A stretch of 64,000 nucleotides of DNA from Trinickia mobilis (GCF_017315705.1 NZ_JAFLRF010000013.1:103680-167679); one strand, 5' to 3'. Shown: positions 34,845-45,341, counted from the first letter of the stretch. The notes: generated by a model from the sequence alone, not told the origin. Numbers and translations: made by a program.

Positions 34845-37800
34845 ATGAAAATCACCTTCCTGAGCCCGACCGGCGTTCTCCCTGTCGAGCAAGCAGCTTT
34901 CAGAGAGATTGAACGTCGGTTACCCGAAACATGGGCGGGGTTCGCCGCGTTCCAATTGGCGGTTCACAACGGTAACCCGCTGGACATTGACCTGCTAGTC
35001 TTGACCAACAATCGAATCTTGGTTGTCGAACTTAAAAATTGGAAGGGTGAAATCACATCTGCAAATGGGCAGTGGCTGGTTGACGGAAAGCTGCGGGGAC
35101 GTAGTCCAATCGACGTCAGTGTCGATAAGGCAAGGAAACTGCCGGGGTTCCTAAAGTCCAAGCTGCCTTCTGACGCGGTGCCCTACGCCGAGGCAATGGT
35201 CGTTCTTTGTCATCCAAACGGTGTCTTGAACCTACCGGATGATGAACGTAAGTACGCTATGACACTCCACGAGTTCGTTGACGTAATGTCCGACTCCAAA
35301 TTGTATGAGGCGCGCTATTCAACTATTCGCCCTGACAAACGAATTGCGCCAAATCCACTCCTTTCTCTCTCGCAATATCGACTGCTCTTTGCTCCGGGAA
35401 GCAAATACATAAAACAGTTGCGATTTACCATTCAAAGCTATGTGCAGAGCACTGACCAGCCTGAGTTTCGTCATCCGAATGGTCTTTTCGAAGAGTTCTA
35501 CGCAGCTCATAAGGAAAGTACGGCCTCAAAGGCGTTGATGCGGCGATGGGATTTCAACAGACTTGATGGGGGGAATACAAGTCCGGCGCAGCGGGTCAAT
35601 ATCGCGCTCCGGGAAACGCGACTAAATGAGTTCGTCCGCCATCAGTCGGACGAGTTGCATCGAAGCTTGCTCGAACCAATCGGCTCGCCGTCAGCGGAGG
35701 ACGTCACCACGAATTTCGCCGAGCTCTATCGCCTGAGGCCCAATCATGAACGACTCGATGAGTACCTTGCACGTCGTCGCGAACGAATGACGCCTGACGA
35801 GCGAATTAACTTGGTCCAGGCAATGTTAAATCGGTACAGTCGGCTTCACGCACTAGGTATTGCGCATAGAGACATCGGGTCGCATAGTCTCTGGATTGAG
35901 GAACCTGTCAGCGTCACGCTTTCTGGTTTTGCTGCTGCTCACTATCGTGAACAACAGACTGTAGGGGAACACCGGCCATCTGTCGAAGGTGGGGTGCTTC
36001 AGTTGCCCGAGGACGAAACGGGCGAGGTGTCCGAGCCGTTTGCTCGCGACGTATACATGCTGGGCATTGCCGCCCGCAAGATATTGGCACTTGCGACCGA
36101 CGGCGCGACGGGACCGAATGCGGACGCCGTTTCACCCGAGGGCGACGAATCCAGCCTAAAAAGCTGGTTCGACACAGCCCTTGCGCCAAACCCGATGCAT
36201 CGCTTTGAGACCGCCGAAGTGGCACTTCGGGAGTTTAATAAGCTTGTTGGGCGTTCATCTAAGTTCGTAGTTTTGGAGGATGATTTCGCACCCTATCGGA
36301 CGGATGCGAGTCCTTCGACGTATCCGATGAGCGAGCAAGTTTCTATGGATACGGGCAAGTGGGTTTACCGTTCAAACGACGGTGAGCGCTCGCTTCTCGT
36401 GAAGATATGGACCGGACTTCGCTTTGATGCAAAGCGCCCGTCGGTCAACGAGCGAATTCTCGCGTTTTTGGAAAAAGCGCGAGCAATGAAAATGGCACCA
36501 TGTGAGGATTACCCAGAGGTACGAGAGTTCGGCTTTGGCCCACTCGGGCTTACCTTGGTGTGTAATTGGATACAAGGTGTCACTTTCGCGGATTTCTGTG
36601 AGAAGGAAAAAAACGCAGAAAGTCGCGCTCAAGCCGCACTTGCCCTGTTAAGGCTCGTCAGCCGTGTACACACAAGTGGCTTGTTTCACGGCGACCTTAA
36701 GCCTGAAAACGTTGTGTGGGCGAGCGATGAGAATGGCAAGCACGCAACGCTCATTGACATTCTCGACCTTCAGTCAGATGGCGACACCGGGTTGACTCCC
36801 GCATATTCGCCGGCTGGAGATGCGTCTCCACTTCACCGCGACCTCCACGCTGCTGTGCTCATGTGCGGCGAGCTGCTCGCGCCTTGTGGTGTTGAATTCA
36901 ATGACACTAAGAAGGACATACGCAACGCGCTTGAATTATCAGACTCCGAAGGCACGCTAGCCGTATTGATTGAATCGTTGGAGCGCTCCCTTGCTCCCCC
37001 CTCTTTGACACCGCTAGATTATGTCGTTTCGTGCACCGAGCGACCAAGCAGGTTGCTCGGTGACGAATTTCCCTCCGATAATGGCCGTTTTCAAGTTGGA
37101 CTTGAACGACCAAAAGATGATTCGAAGACGGTCATCTTCCACATTATCGGTGTGGTGCACCATATACGGATTACAGTCGATGGGGAGAGTCAGAAGGTCA
37201 TGGGCATCCACATTCGGGAGCAGGGACACGCCGACTACGTAAGGAATGTCGCGCGAGCGGATTTCCAGGTCGAGCTTTCGATTAGATGGCAGTGGTCGGT
37301 ATCGGAGGACGCCCTTTCTCTCGCCCGGAATCTGTTCAGTCTCGCCTCATCTGGTGGCCTGTTGGGCAAGCCAGCGCCGGACCACACTTTAGAGCCTCAG
37401 CCCGCTAGCGATGCGCCCGTGACTACTCGACAATTATGGCACGCGGTATCCCGGAGTGAGGTGGAAAGTGCCGTGATTGTCACCATTCGACCAGGGGCAG
37501 AGTATGACCCAAGCGACCCCTCACGCCTTCTCGTCCCTTACGAGGTCGATGGAGGCGTGCCTGACTTTGGCAAGGACGAGGAAGTTAAAGTTCTGGCCAA
37601 ACTATATGACCCAAGCTTGGGCGAGACGAGATGGAGACCGGTGGGCTCACTCAACGTTGAATTGAGTACCGCAGCCCGTCTGGCTATTGAGCACACCAGT
37701 ATTCGATTCTCGGTTGAACCTGGCAGTGAATATAGGCTAAGAGGTCGCCTCGATGAAATCGCGCTAGGTCGGCGGCAGGCTGCGATTCAGCGCATTCTTT

Positions 37801-39638
37801 CCGACAAAGCTTTGATATCTAAGCTTCCTGAATATTTCGACCCTGCCGTCTCTGTAGAGCCGACTGTTTCGCCCATTCCGGCGGGCGCGGACCTCGGGCA
37901 ATACGGCCTCAATGAAGAGCAACTGGATGCGCTAAAGACGGTGCTAACACTCGGACCAGTTTCATTTTTGCAGGGTCCGCCGGGGACTGGCAAGACGAAA
38001 TTCATTGCGGCAGCTATCCACTGTCTTTTGAGTAACAACCTAGCGCGGAATGTACTGCTGGTGAGCCAATCTCACGAGGCAATAAACCATGCACTTAGTA
38101 AGGTGAGCGAACTCGCTAAGACGACCGACGCTGATTTATCGATGGTGCGGGTCGGTCAGGAGAACATGTTGTCTGATGAGGTCCGGCATCTGCACGACCT
38201 CGGACAGCAAAGCGTTTATCGAGAGAGATTTAGCGCGGAATTGCCGACTCGGATTGGTGCTGCCGCTGACAGCTTGGGTCTCTCTCAACAATATGTTCAG
38301 GATGCAATCAGGCTGCATCTTGGACTTGGCAGACTCGCAGCACAGCTCAGGGCTTTGTCTCCGCCCGGTGCCGAGAGTTCGGCAGAAGCGGTAGAAGAAT
38401 ATGGCAAACGTTGGACTACTTTGCTGGAGACCTTCCGTGAGGTCGCCGCGCGTGAATTTGGTGACACGTCTCGAGGTCGCGATTTTGAGCAAGTCTATAG
38501 TGCGATAGAGGAGCAGCTTGCTGAAAGACATGCTGTCGCTTCGCCAGCGAATAGAGAGAGGTTGAAAAATCTCGTTGAGCTTTCGGAGGAGTTCGAGCGC
38601 GTGTTGGGGAACCCGAGAGCCAACTACACTGCGTTCCTCGCTCGCTCAAGGCAAGTCGTGGCCGGCACATGTGTTGGTATCGGACGGCATGCCCTGGGAA
38701 TTGTCGACCACGCCTATGACTGGGTTATCGTCGACGAAGCGGCGCGGTCGTCACCGACTGAGCTAGCGGTGGCTATGCAGGCCGGACGACGGGTTTTGCT
38801 TGTCGGTGACCAGAATCAGTTACCACCTACATACACGCCTGATTTCGAACGAGAAATGGCGGCTCAACTTGGGCGACCCAATACGTCAATGCACGCATTT
38901 AATGATTTTGCTCGTGCATTTAAGTCGCCATATGGAAAGCAAACAGGTCGGACACTGCTCACCCAGTACCGGATGACGCCTACAATCGGAGACCTGATTT
39001 CAAATTGCTTCTACGACAGGAAGCTTCAGCACGGACGAACGGATGTCGAACACAGCTACCACTTCCTGCCTTCTTACATCCGGCATGAGCTAACGTGGCT
39101 CGACACGTCGGACCAAGGAGCGGACGCGTACGAACAGCGCGTCCAAGGGTCCGAAAGCCTTCTAAACGAGTCTGAGGCGGGCGCCATCTTGAAGCTGCTT
39201 CAACGTGTGGCTACGTCCGTTGAACGTGAGCCCGAGACAATTTCAGAAGAAATCTCGATTGGGGTGATTTGCATGTACGCTGGTCAGCGCGACCTGCTGC
39301 AGGACCGGTTCAGTAGCGCCGACTGGGCGTCACCGATTCGGAATCTAGTGCGAATTGGTACCGTGGACAGCTACCAAGGCAAAGAAAATTCAATCATTCT
39401 GCTGTCTCTGGTGCGAAATAATCATGAGCGTCAGGACGGATTTTTGCGGTGGCCGGAACGGGTGAACGTTGCGCTATCGCGGGCAATGGACCGACTGATA
39501 ATTGTCGGAGCGTGCTCGATGTGGCTGAACAGAGAAGAATCAGCGTTGGGAACAGTGCTGAAGGAGATGCGCGCGTTCAGGGAGGAAGGGAGGGCGTCCA
39601 TTATTCCGTCGTTAGGCCTTGAGGAGGTCGCTGTATGA
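34845..39638 (+). CDS. NERD-(pseudo)kinase-kinase-SF1 helicase giant protein
   Basis: The protein has 1597 residues. A NERD nuclease-like domain spans about 14-135, with D49, E62 and K64 in DIDLLVLTNNRILVVELKNW. A first kinase-like lobe (about 225-460) has HRDIG at 341-345 but lacks the following Asn and a DFG, so it looks inactive. A second kinase (about 500-720) has Lys520 and HGDLKPEN at 615-622, with DFG replaced by IDILD. The UPF1-like SF1 helicase (about 1010-1570) has GPPGTGKT at 1044-1051, DEAA at 1297, QYRM at 1374, DSYQGKE and NVALSRA. NERD plus kinase recalls PglW of BREX type 2, here fused to a helicase. The stop overlaps the next start by 4 bp. No clear Shine-Dalgarno precedes the ATG. 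Confidence 0.88.
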   Translation: MKITFLSPTGVLPVEQAAFREIERRLPETWAGFAAFQLAVHNGNPLDIDLLVLTNNRILVVELKNWKGEITSANGQWLVDGKLRGRSPIDVSVDKARKLPGFLKSKLPSDAVPYAEAMVVLCHPNGVLNLPDDERKYAMTLHEFVDVMSDSKLYEARYSTIRPDKRIAPNPLLSLSQYRLLFAPGSKYIKQLRFTIQSYVQSTDQPEFRHPNGLFEEFYAAHKESTASKALMRRWDFNRLDGGNTSPAQRVNIALRETRLNEFVRHQSDELHRSLLEPIGSPSAEDVTTNFAELYRLRPNHERLDEYLARRRERMTPDERINLVQAMLNRYSRLHALGIAHRDIGSHSLWIEEPVSVTLSGFAAAHYREQQTVGEHRPSVEGGVLQLPEDETGEVSEPFARDVYMLGIAARKILALATDGATGPNADAVSPEGDESSLKSWFDTALAPNPMHRFETAEVALREFNKLVGRSSKFVVLEDDFAPYRTDASPSTYPMSEQVSMDTGKWVYRSNDGERSLLVKIWTGLRFDAKRPSVNERILAFLEKARAMKMAPCEDYPEVREFGFGPLGLTLVCNWIQGVTFADFCEKEKNAESRAQAALALLRLVSRVHTSGLFHGDLKPENVVWASDENGKHATLIDILDLQSDGDTGLTPAYSPAGDASPLHRDLHAAVLMCGELLAPCGVEFNDTKKDIRNALELSDSEGTLAVLIESLERSLAPPSLTPLDYVVSCTERPSRLLGDEFPSDNGRFQVGLERPKDDSKTVIFHIIGVVHHIRITVDGESQKVMGIHIREQGHADYVRNVARADFQVELSIRWQWSVSEDALSLARNLFSLASSGGLLGKPAPDHTLEPQPASDAPVTTRQLWHAVSRSEVESAVIVTIRPGAEYDPSDPSRLLVPYEVDGGVPDFGKDEEVKVLAKLYDPSLGETRWRPVGSLNVELSTAARLAIEHTSIRFSVEPGSEYRLRGRLDEIALGRRQAAIQRILSDKALISKLPEYFDPAVSVEPTVSPIPAGADLGQYGLNEEQLDALKTVLTLGPVSFLQGPPGTGKTKFIAAAIHCLLSNNLARNVLLVSQSHEAINHALSKVSELAKTTDADLSMVRVGQENMLSDEVRHLHDLGQQSVYRERFSAELPTRIGAAADSLGLSQQYVQDAIRLHLGLGRLAAQLRALSPPGAESSAEAVEEYGKRWTTLLETFREVAAREFGDTSRGRDFEQVYSAIEEQLAERHAVASPANRERLKNLVELSEEFERVLGNPRANYTAFLARSRQVVAGTCVGIGRHALGIVDHAYDWVIVDEAARSSPTELAVAMQAGRRVLLVGDQNQLPPTYTPDFEREMAAQLGRPNTSMHAFNDFARAFKSPYGKQTGRTLLTQYRMTPTIGDLISNCFYDRKLQHGRTDVEHSYHFLPSYIRHELTWLDTSDQGADAYEQRVQGSESLLNESEAGAILKLLQRVATSVEREPETISEEISIGVICMYAGQRDLLQDRFSSADWASPIRNLVRIGTVDSYQGKENSIILLSLVRNNHERQDGFLRWPERVNVALSRAMDRLIIVGACSMWLNREESALGTVLKEMRAFREEGRASIIPSLGLEEVAV

Positions 39639-41137
39639 CTGGCGTTCGATTGAATACCGTTGCAGTCGGAGTTCCGACACAAGCATTCGATTTTCGCTAT
39701 CACGTCTCGGTCGAGCGTTCAGTGCCGGTCCTCACAGAATTTTCCGCAAGACTGCTTCGCGTTGTCGGAGCGGTTACCAGGGATGAAATCAAGGGCTACT
39801 TTGGGCTTGAAGACCGTGAAGTCTCTGAACTCCTCAAGATTCTAAGAGCCGAGAATATTATCGTGGAGCGCGGCGAGCAGATAGCGCTCAGTGCCTATGC
39901 CCAAGGTCGATTCGACGCTTCATCCGATGGCGTTCCTCGTTTCACTTCGGTTGTTGAACGTCGCACCAGAATCAGCTTTGACTTGCTCTGCTTTGAGCAT
40001 ATCCCGCGCGATACAGCTCAGACCTATACCGGGTCATCGCTCGAACTCAAGTTGCCCAACGATACTGACGTCAGTAACACCATCGGGCGTGCTGAGCGTG
40101 CGTTCTTTGACCAGTTTCATGATATCGAGCGAGTTGTACAGTCGGACGCCAGCAAACGCGCATTTGGCGTATATAAAATCGACGAGACTCGGGGCCGACA
40201 GCGAATGAATGTCCCGTATGTTGTCCATTTCGATGTTGACCTCTCTGGGCAAGTCCAATGGAAGTTCGATGATGCGGTTGCGCTCCCAGCTAAATTGGCA
40301 AGCAATTTAAAGCCGCTGGTTGCTGACACACTGCATGCCCTCGTACCGAGCGGAAAAGGGGGAATCTCAAAATTTGTGTCCGACTTCCATGACGAGATTG
40401 CGAGTTGCTTCGTCGCGAAAGACGGTTTTGACTTTTCGGCCTACGTAAATCGAGTCCATGCAAAGGGCTCGTTCACGTACAAAGACGGCAGCACGAAGCC
40501 GCTGCTCGGTGCGTTATACCTGAGGGAGAATGTGGAGCGCTTGCGGTCTGAGTTGCAGATAGCGATAACGAAGTATCGTGAGACCCCACGTGATGATTTG
40601 CGGCGGCCGGACCTGCTGTGGATTGCCCCGCGAAGCGAGTTGTGGGGGAAGACCCGCCTGTTGGGGGATGCTGTCCTGCGCCTCGATGATACGCTTAAAG
40701 GCTCCCTCAGTCGTCGCTCGAAGGTGTCTCTTGTTTACTGCGACGAAAAGACCCCTTCCAAGGTGTACAAAAATATTGGTGACTCAGAAATCTTGAACTT
40801 CTTCCTCGCAAACAGACGAGGCGCAAATCCTAACTTCGAAGTAGTACTCCTCGATGGAATCTTTGGTGTTGCCGTATGTCATGTGCCGGTTGGCGGTTCA
40901 AACGGAGTGACGGCGCCGGTTGGATTTGTTACATCAGACCCTGCACGGCTCTCGACCATCAAGTTGTGGGTGAGCGAGCTGATGAAAGGGGCGCACACTC
41001 GCTGCACGCGAAAAACTGCAGGCGACTTTTTTACACAATCCTCCCCAGTCTCCTCAGATTTTGGTTTCAAGCTGCTTAGCGAGACGACTGTGCCGGGTGG
41101 ACGCGAAGAGGACGCATCGGCCGCCAACAAAGAGTGA
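39635..41137 (+). CDS. Uncharacterised 500-residue island protein with a winged-helix-like N-terminus
   Basis: The start codon overlaps the previous stop as ATGA, implying coupled translation. Residues about 30-90 (FSARLLRVVGAVTRDEIKGYF, then REVSELLKILRAENIIVERG) read as a winged helix. The rest is mixed alpha/beta (about 95-480) with no recognised catalytic motif. Its place between the helicase-kinase and the TerB proteins suggests an adaptor or DNA-reading subunit; this is inference. Confidence 0.7.
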   Translation: MTGVRLNTVAVGVPTQAFDFRYHVSVERSVPVLTEFSARLLRVVGAVTRDEIKGYFGLEDREVSELLKILRAENIIVERGEQIALSAYAQGRFDASSDGVPRFTSVVERRTRISFDLLCFEHIPRDTAQTYTGSSLELKLPNDTDVSNTIGRAERAFFDQFHDIERVVQSDASKRAFGVYKIDETRGRQRMNVPYVVHFDVDLSGQVQWKFDDAVALPAKLASNLKPLVADTLHALVPSGKGGISKFVSDFHDEIASCFVAKDGFDFSAYVNRVHAKGSFTYKDGSTKPLLGALYLRENVERLRSELQIAITKYRETPRDDLRRPDLLWIAPRSELWGKTRLLGDAVLRLDDTLKGSLSRRSKVSLVYCDEKTPSKVYKNIGDSEILNFFLANRRGANPNFEVVLLDGIFGVAVCHVPVGGSNGVTAPVGFVTSDPARLSTIKLWVSELMKGAHTRCTRKTAGDFFTQSSPVSSDFGFKLLSETTVPGGREEDASAANKE

Positions 41138-41316
41138 TGTGGCAGTTGTGCCGGTATTGGGCAACGAGCCGTGGCCGAGCGGACACTGGGTCGTGAGTGG
41201 TAATGCTGGTTCTGCCCGGTGAATTTACGACCGTGTTAGTCGGCGCGCTGCGTCGTATTCGACCGTCGTATCACTCCTCAAACGAGGACTGGAAAGCGCT
41301 GAAACCGGGGATGCGG

Positions 41317-43857
41317 ATGGCTCAGAAGCGAAAATCAAAGTCTGCACTGCCGCTCGTTGGGGCGATTATTTTTTCCTTGTGGCTCATTGGCGCCCATCCC
41401 GGTGACATCACGCTGCTTTTCGTTGCGCTGATGTTTTTTGCCCTTCTGGGTTACTACCTCGCTGGAACCAAAGAGTCGAGCGCCGAGGCGCCAGCTTCGA
41501 CGAAACCACCGCCTCGCCAGGAACGCGTTGCGCACGCACGTCAGTCGCCGGGAAAGAGAAAGCCGGCCGACAATGTCCCAGCAGTCCCGAGCAACGCCCC
41601 AAAGGTTCGTAAACCACCGGACCGCACTGAAATGGTGACTGACGAATTCGCGACAATCGAACCCGATGAGGCGCCTGCTACAGGTTTCACAATTCGCGTC
41701 CAACTCGGTACATCGCCGAAGCGTTCTTCGACTGCTGTGACCGACTGCTGGGTGCCGAAGAATGTCGCTGTCAAGGCCCGTCGGTATACGATACTCAATG
41801 GACTTTTCTATTTTGGCGAAGGGCTGGAGGCGGCGCATTCTGGCGGTACGGAACCGAGTCTGGTCGACGAAAGCTTACCTATTGGGCGCGACGACGACTA
41901 CACGGACCGCAAGCTTAGCTATTACCCAAGTTACGGGTCGGCAAGTCCTGACGCCCGCGCTTCGTATCTAAACTGGCTCGCAAACGGCCGACGGGATGCC
42001 CAGGCGGATATAGGTTACGTCTACCTATACTTTTATGGGCTGGAGCGACGCGCCCTCGTTGACGCTGCGACGGACCCCGTCGCCGACGCCGAGATTCCGG
42101 CAATTTGCGCTGAGGTTGAGGGGCTACTTTCTGTCTACCGGGGAGGAGGGTTTGCTCCCAGGGCTCGGAATCTTCTTGAATTCTGCAAAAACGCGGAGCT
42201 AGGTGACCATCTTTACCTCGACGCGCCACCGGCCGGCAGGGTCGACGAGGGTATGCGTTTTCTGCACACACTCGCGCTATCGCAGGCATATCGGCATGAG
42301 AGGCCGTTCCCCTCTAACTGGCTACTGTCTTGGTATTTTGCCGACCGCCGTTTTAAAAAGCCGGGTGCGGCCGCGCGGTTCCAGCGTCACTTTGAGTTGC
42401 TGTTCGCGCGAGAAGCTGAACAGAGGTTTTCGGCGCACGCTTGGCTAGCGGCGACAGCGACGCCAAAGCTTCGCCTAACGTACCGACCGGTGTCGCCGGG
42501 CTTGCTGCCTGTGGGGCATTTCGTTGCGACCAAACAGGACATGGTCGACGTGACGTCTGCAGAGGCCGGACTGGACTCGTTGGTGGAGGACATCGGCCAA
42601 ACGGTTGCAGGGTCTCTCGACACCTTTGTCAGGTACGTTGGGCGGAACCCGGAGAAGGCTGATACCCCTGAAGCTGAAATGCTGTTGCCGTGCACATTGT
42701 GGCCGGAGGCGATAAGAGAGCGGTTTGAAAAAATCGTCGAGACGCTTCGAACGAATGGTTCGGTCAGTGAGCCGATTCCTCTCGCGTTGCTACTCGCGCC
42801 GAGGGAGCTTCCAGCGAAGTTCGAGCGCGCGTCATACCTGCAAATTGTCACTCGTGTTGCGCATGGTTTCCAGCTTGGAATCGAGCCGGACCCTAGATTC
42901 GGCTCGCCTTTGCCGACTGGAGAAACAACTGCTGTGTTTTTCCAGGTCCCCCCTGATGGTCCGTTTGAAGCAAGTGAGGCCTACGCGCGGCGCGCCGCGA
43001 CCGTCGGTTTCTACGCAGACATCATTCGTGCCGATGGGACGGCCCTTGAGAGGGCGTGCGTCAAGGCTTTCGAGCTCGTGAACAGCTGGACCGAGCTTTC
43101 CGAGTCTGAACGAACCCGTCTACATGCACTCCTGGTGGTTTTACTGAACTCATCGCAATCGGCGGGCAGCACGAAAAAGCGTCTACAGCTCCTTGGGGAC
43201 ACCGACAAACGGCAGGTGGCCGGTGAGCTTATCGAGATTTGTCAGGCGGCGGGCGGACTGACAAAGGTGACAAACATTCACGTTCTGGAGAAGCTTTTCG
43301 CCGCGTTGGGCCAGGAAACACAGGGACTCTACAGCCTTGCGCATTCGGCTGCTGCCGCGCAGTCTTCTGAATACGCGAACACTTCCGGTTTGGGTGTGCC
43401 ACCCAACGGGAAGGCCGTTGGGATGTCTGAGAACGAATCTGGCAAGTCGGATTTCTCGCTCGATTTGGATAGGCTTGCGAAGCTTCGTCGTGAGACAGCT
43501 GAGGTCAGCGCGGTGCTCGGCGCCATCTTCAAGGATGAAGCACCAGAAACATCCTCATCGGCCGAGTTGGCACCTGCGACGCCAGCAACTGTAGATATCC
43601 GGGTGGCACAAGAGCAAACAACGCCGCAATTGCTGGGGCTTAACGATAAGCACTGGACGCTGCTGCGACGTCTTCTCGCAAGACAGCAATGGGCTCGCGC
43701 CGATATCGAGCCAATCTGCGCGGAGATAGGCCTGTTGCTAGACGGTGCTCTTGAGCGCATTAATGAAGCTTCGTTCGATGCATTCGATGAACCGCTGCTC
43801 GAAGGGGATGACCCGGTCGAGATTAATCAGGCGCTGGTAGGAGGACTCGACCTGTGA
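41317..43857 (+). CDS. Membrane-anchored TerB-N/TerB/TerB-C protein
   Basis: The protein has about 846 residues. A basic start (MAQKRKSKS) is followed by two membrane helices (about 10-28 and 31-50), then a Pro/Lys-rich linker. The TerB-N domain contains PDARASYLNWLANGRRDAQA and IGYVYLYFYGLERRAL. A central TerB-like helical region lies around VKAFELVNSWTELSESERTR. The C-terminal TerB-C domain contains EIGLLLDGALERINEASFDA. TerB family domains belong to tellurite/phage-inhibition and stress modules and are thought to sense metal or assemble at membranes. The frame is open from the GTG at 41197, but the extra 40 residues lack domain character. It overlaps the next gene by 4 bp (GTGA). Confidence 0.85.
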   Translation: MAQKRKSKSALPLVGAIIFSLWLIGAHPGDITLLFVALMFFALLGYYLAGTKESSAEAPASTKPPPRQERVAHARQSPGKRKPADNVPAVPSNAPKVRKPPDRTEMVTDEFATIEPDEAPATGFTIRVQLGTSPKRSSTAVTDCWVPKNVAVKARRYTILNGLFYFGEGLEAAHSGGTEPSLVDESLPIGRDDDYTDRKLSYYPSYGSASPDARASYLNWLANGRRDAQADIGYVYLYFYGLERRALVDAATDPVADAEIPAICAEVEGLLSVYRGGGFAPRARNLLEFCKNAELGDHLYLDAPPAGRVDEGMRFLHTLALSQAYRHERPFPSNWLLSWYFADRRFKKPGAAARFQRHFELLFAREAEQRFSAHAWLAATATPKLRLTYRPVSPGLLPVGHFVATKQDMVDVTSAEAGLDSLVEDIGQTVAGSLDTFVRYVGRNPEKADTPEAEMLLPCTLWPEAIRERFEKIVETLRTNGSVSEPIPLALLLAPRELPAKFERASYLQIVTRVAHGFQLGIEPDPRFGSPLPTGETTAVFFQVPPDGPFEASEAYARRAATVGFYADIIRADGTALERACVKAFELVNSWTELSESERTRLHALLVVLLNSSQSAGSTKKRLQLLGDTDKRQVAGELIEICQAAGGLTKVTNIHVLEKLFAALGQETQGLYSLAHSAAAAQSSEYANTSGLGVPPNGKAVGMSENESGKSDFSLDLDRLAKLRRETAEVSAVLGAIFKDEAPETSSSAELAPATPATVDIRVAQEQTTPQLLGLNDKHWTLLRRLLARQQWARADIEPICAEIGLLLDGALERINEASFDAFDEPLLEGDDPVEINQALVGGLDL

Positions 43858-45341
43858 GGCCCTCAGACAACTTTCCGAGCCTTTCCGAGTTCATTGGTGA
43901 TGCCGCGCGGCTGGAGAGGCCGACGGGACTTCCCAAAAGCGTGTTGGCGCTTCGACGGGGGCGAGGTCGTCCGCCCACCCAAGACATCTGGGTTCCCTCG
44001 ACAGGGTCCCTCACCGTCGGCAAGTACCACATCACGCGTGGCTTCTTCTACGCCGGTGCAGGGTTGCGCGATGTATTCGGCACTGACATAGAGCCAAGCC
44101 TGATAGACCCGGCACTACCGCTTGGGACGAGTGACGACTACCGACTACCGATGTTGGGCGCCACACTCGGTTATACCACCGCGTCGCCTGACGCGCGCGC
44201 GGCGTATCTGAACTGGCTTGCGAACGGCCGGAACGACCCGGCCGCAGACATCGGCAATGCTTTTCTTTATCTGATTGGATTGGAACGGCGGGCGCTTGTC
44301 GACCCGTGGCGCGATGAGGCTCCGAACGTCGATTTCGGTGGAATCTGTGATGAGCTCGAGTCGTTGATTGCTGTCCATGCAGGAAAGTGGGATTTCATCC
44401 ACGTCGCTGCTCGGCTCATTGATTGTCTGGTTGTTTCGGCGTCGGAAGGATTACTGTATTTACGTAGGCCTCCTCGCTTCTCTTCATGCAGAGGTGAGCG
44501 TTTCGTGCACAACGTAGCTCTTTCCCAGGCTTTTCGTGACGGTCAACCAGCTTCCCTGGAGTGGGTGCTTTCATGGACGATGACATGGGCGAGTCCCGCA
44601 GCAAAGTGGCGATTCCCTGGTTATTTCGAAACACTCCTGGCGTTGGAGTTCGACAGCTTTCCTACAGAGACGCTGTTAAATTATTCGCCTTCCATCCTAT
44701 CGACAACACTTTCCCTTTCCTATCGTCCGACTTACCCCGGGCTTCCGGAGTTTCACTGGGCCCGTCCAGATATCGCTGTTCTGGATTACTGCAGCCAGAA
44801 CAACCGGGCCCGCCGAGTGATTTGGGAGATGGAGCGCCGGGTGGCGGACCTGCTTGAACCCTATCGGCGACATGTGCGCCGCAAAGGCAACAGGCCTGAT
44901 TCGCCGGAAGCATACCAAACTCTGCCCGAGCTTTTGCGACCTAAGCAAGCGACTGTTCCGTCTTCCCTCGACACGGAAAGACTGGCTTCCTTGCGCGAGG
45001 AAACGAAACGGGCAGGCGAAGTGCTCAGGGCTATCTTCGAGGTAGACGAAGCTGATAGGTCGACAGCACCGATTGAAGCTGCCGCTCGCCCCGCCATTTC
45101 TGGGAACAACGCAATCATGGGTCTTGACGAGCGCCATTCCCAACTGGTGCTCCAACTCCTGATGCGAGGGGCATGGACACGCGGGGAAGTCGCGTCGATG
45201 TGCTCAGCGTTAAATCTGATGCTCGACGCCGCGCTCGAGCGTATCAATGACGCAGCATTTTCAAGCTTTGACGACTCGCTGCTCGACGGTGACGAGGTCA
45301 TAACACTCAATCAAGAACTCGCAGAGGAGCTACAAGCGTGA
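43854..45341 (+). CDS. TerB-N/TerB-C protein lacking the membrane anchor and central TerB domain
   Basis: This 495-residue paralogue of the upstream protein shares ASPDARAAYLNWLANGRNDP, DIGNAFLYLIGLERRALVD and the C-terminal LMLDAALERINDAAFSSFDD. It goes almost directly from TerB-N to TerB-C, with no membrane helices and no central TerB. The GTG start overlaps the previous stop (GTGA), and its own stop overlaps the next GTG. It is probably a soluble partner of the anchored protein. Confidence 0.82.
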   Translation: MRPSDNFPSLSEFIGDAARLERPTGLPKSVLALRRGRGRPPTQDIWVPSTGSLTVGKYHITRGFFYAGAGLRDVFGTDIEPSLIDPALPLGTSDDYRLPMLGATLGYTTASPDARAAYLNWLANGRNDPAADIGNAFLYLIGLERRALVDPWRDEAPNVDFGGICDELESLIAVHAGKWDFIHVAARLIDCLVVSASEGLLYLRRPPRFSSCRGERFVHNVALSQAFRDGQPASLEWVLSWTMTWASPAAKWRFPGYFETLLALEFDSFPTETLLNYSPSILSTTLSLSYRPTYPGLPEFHWARPDIAVLDYCSQNNRARRVIWEMERRVADLLEPYRRHVRRKGNRPDSPEAYQTLPELLRPKQATVPSSLDTERLASLREETKRAGEVLRAIFEVDEADRSTAPIEAAARPAISGNNAIMGLDERHSQLVLQLLMRGAWTRGEVASMCSALNLMLDAALERINDAAFSSFDDSLLDGDEVITLNQELAEELQA

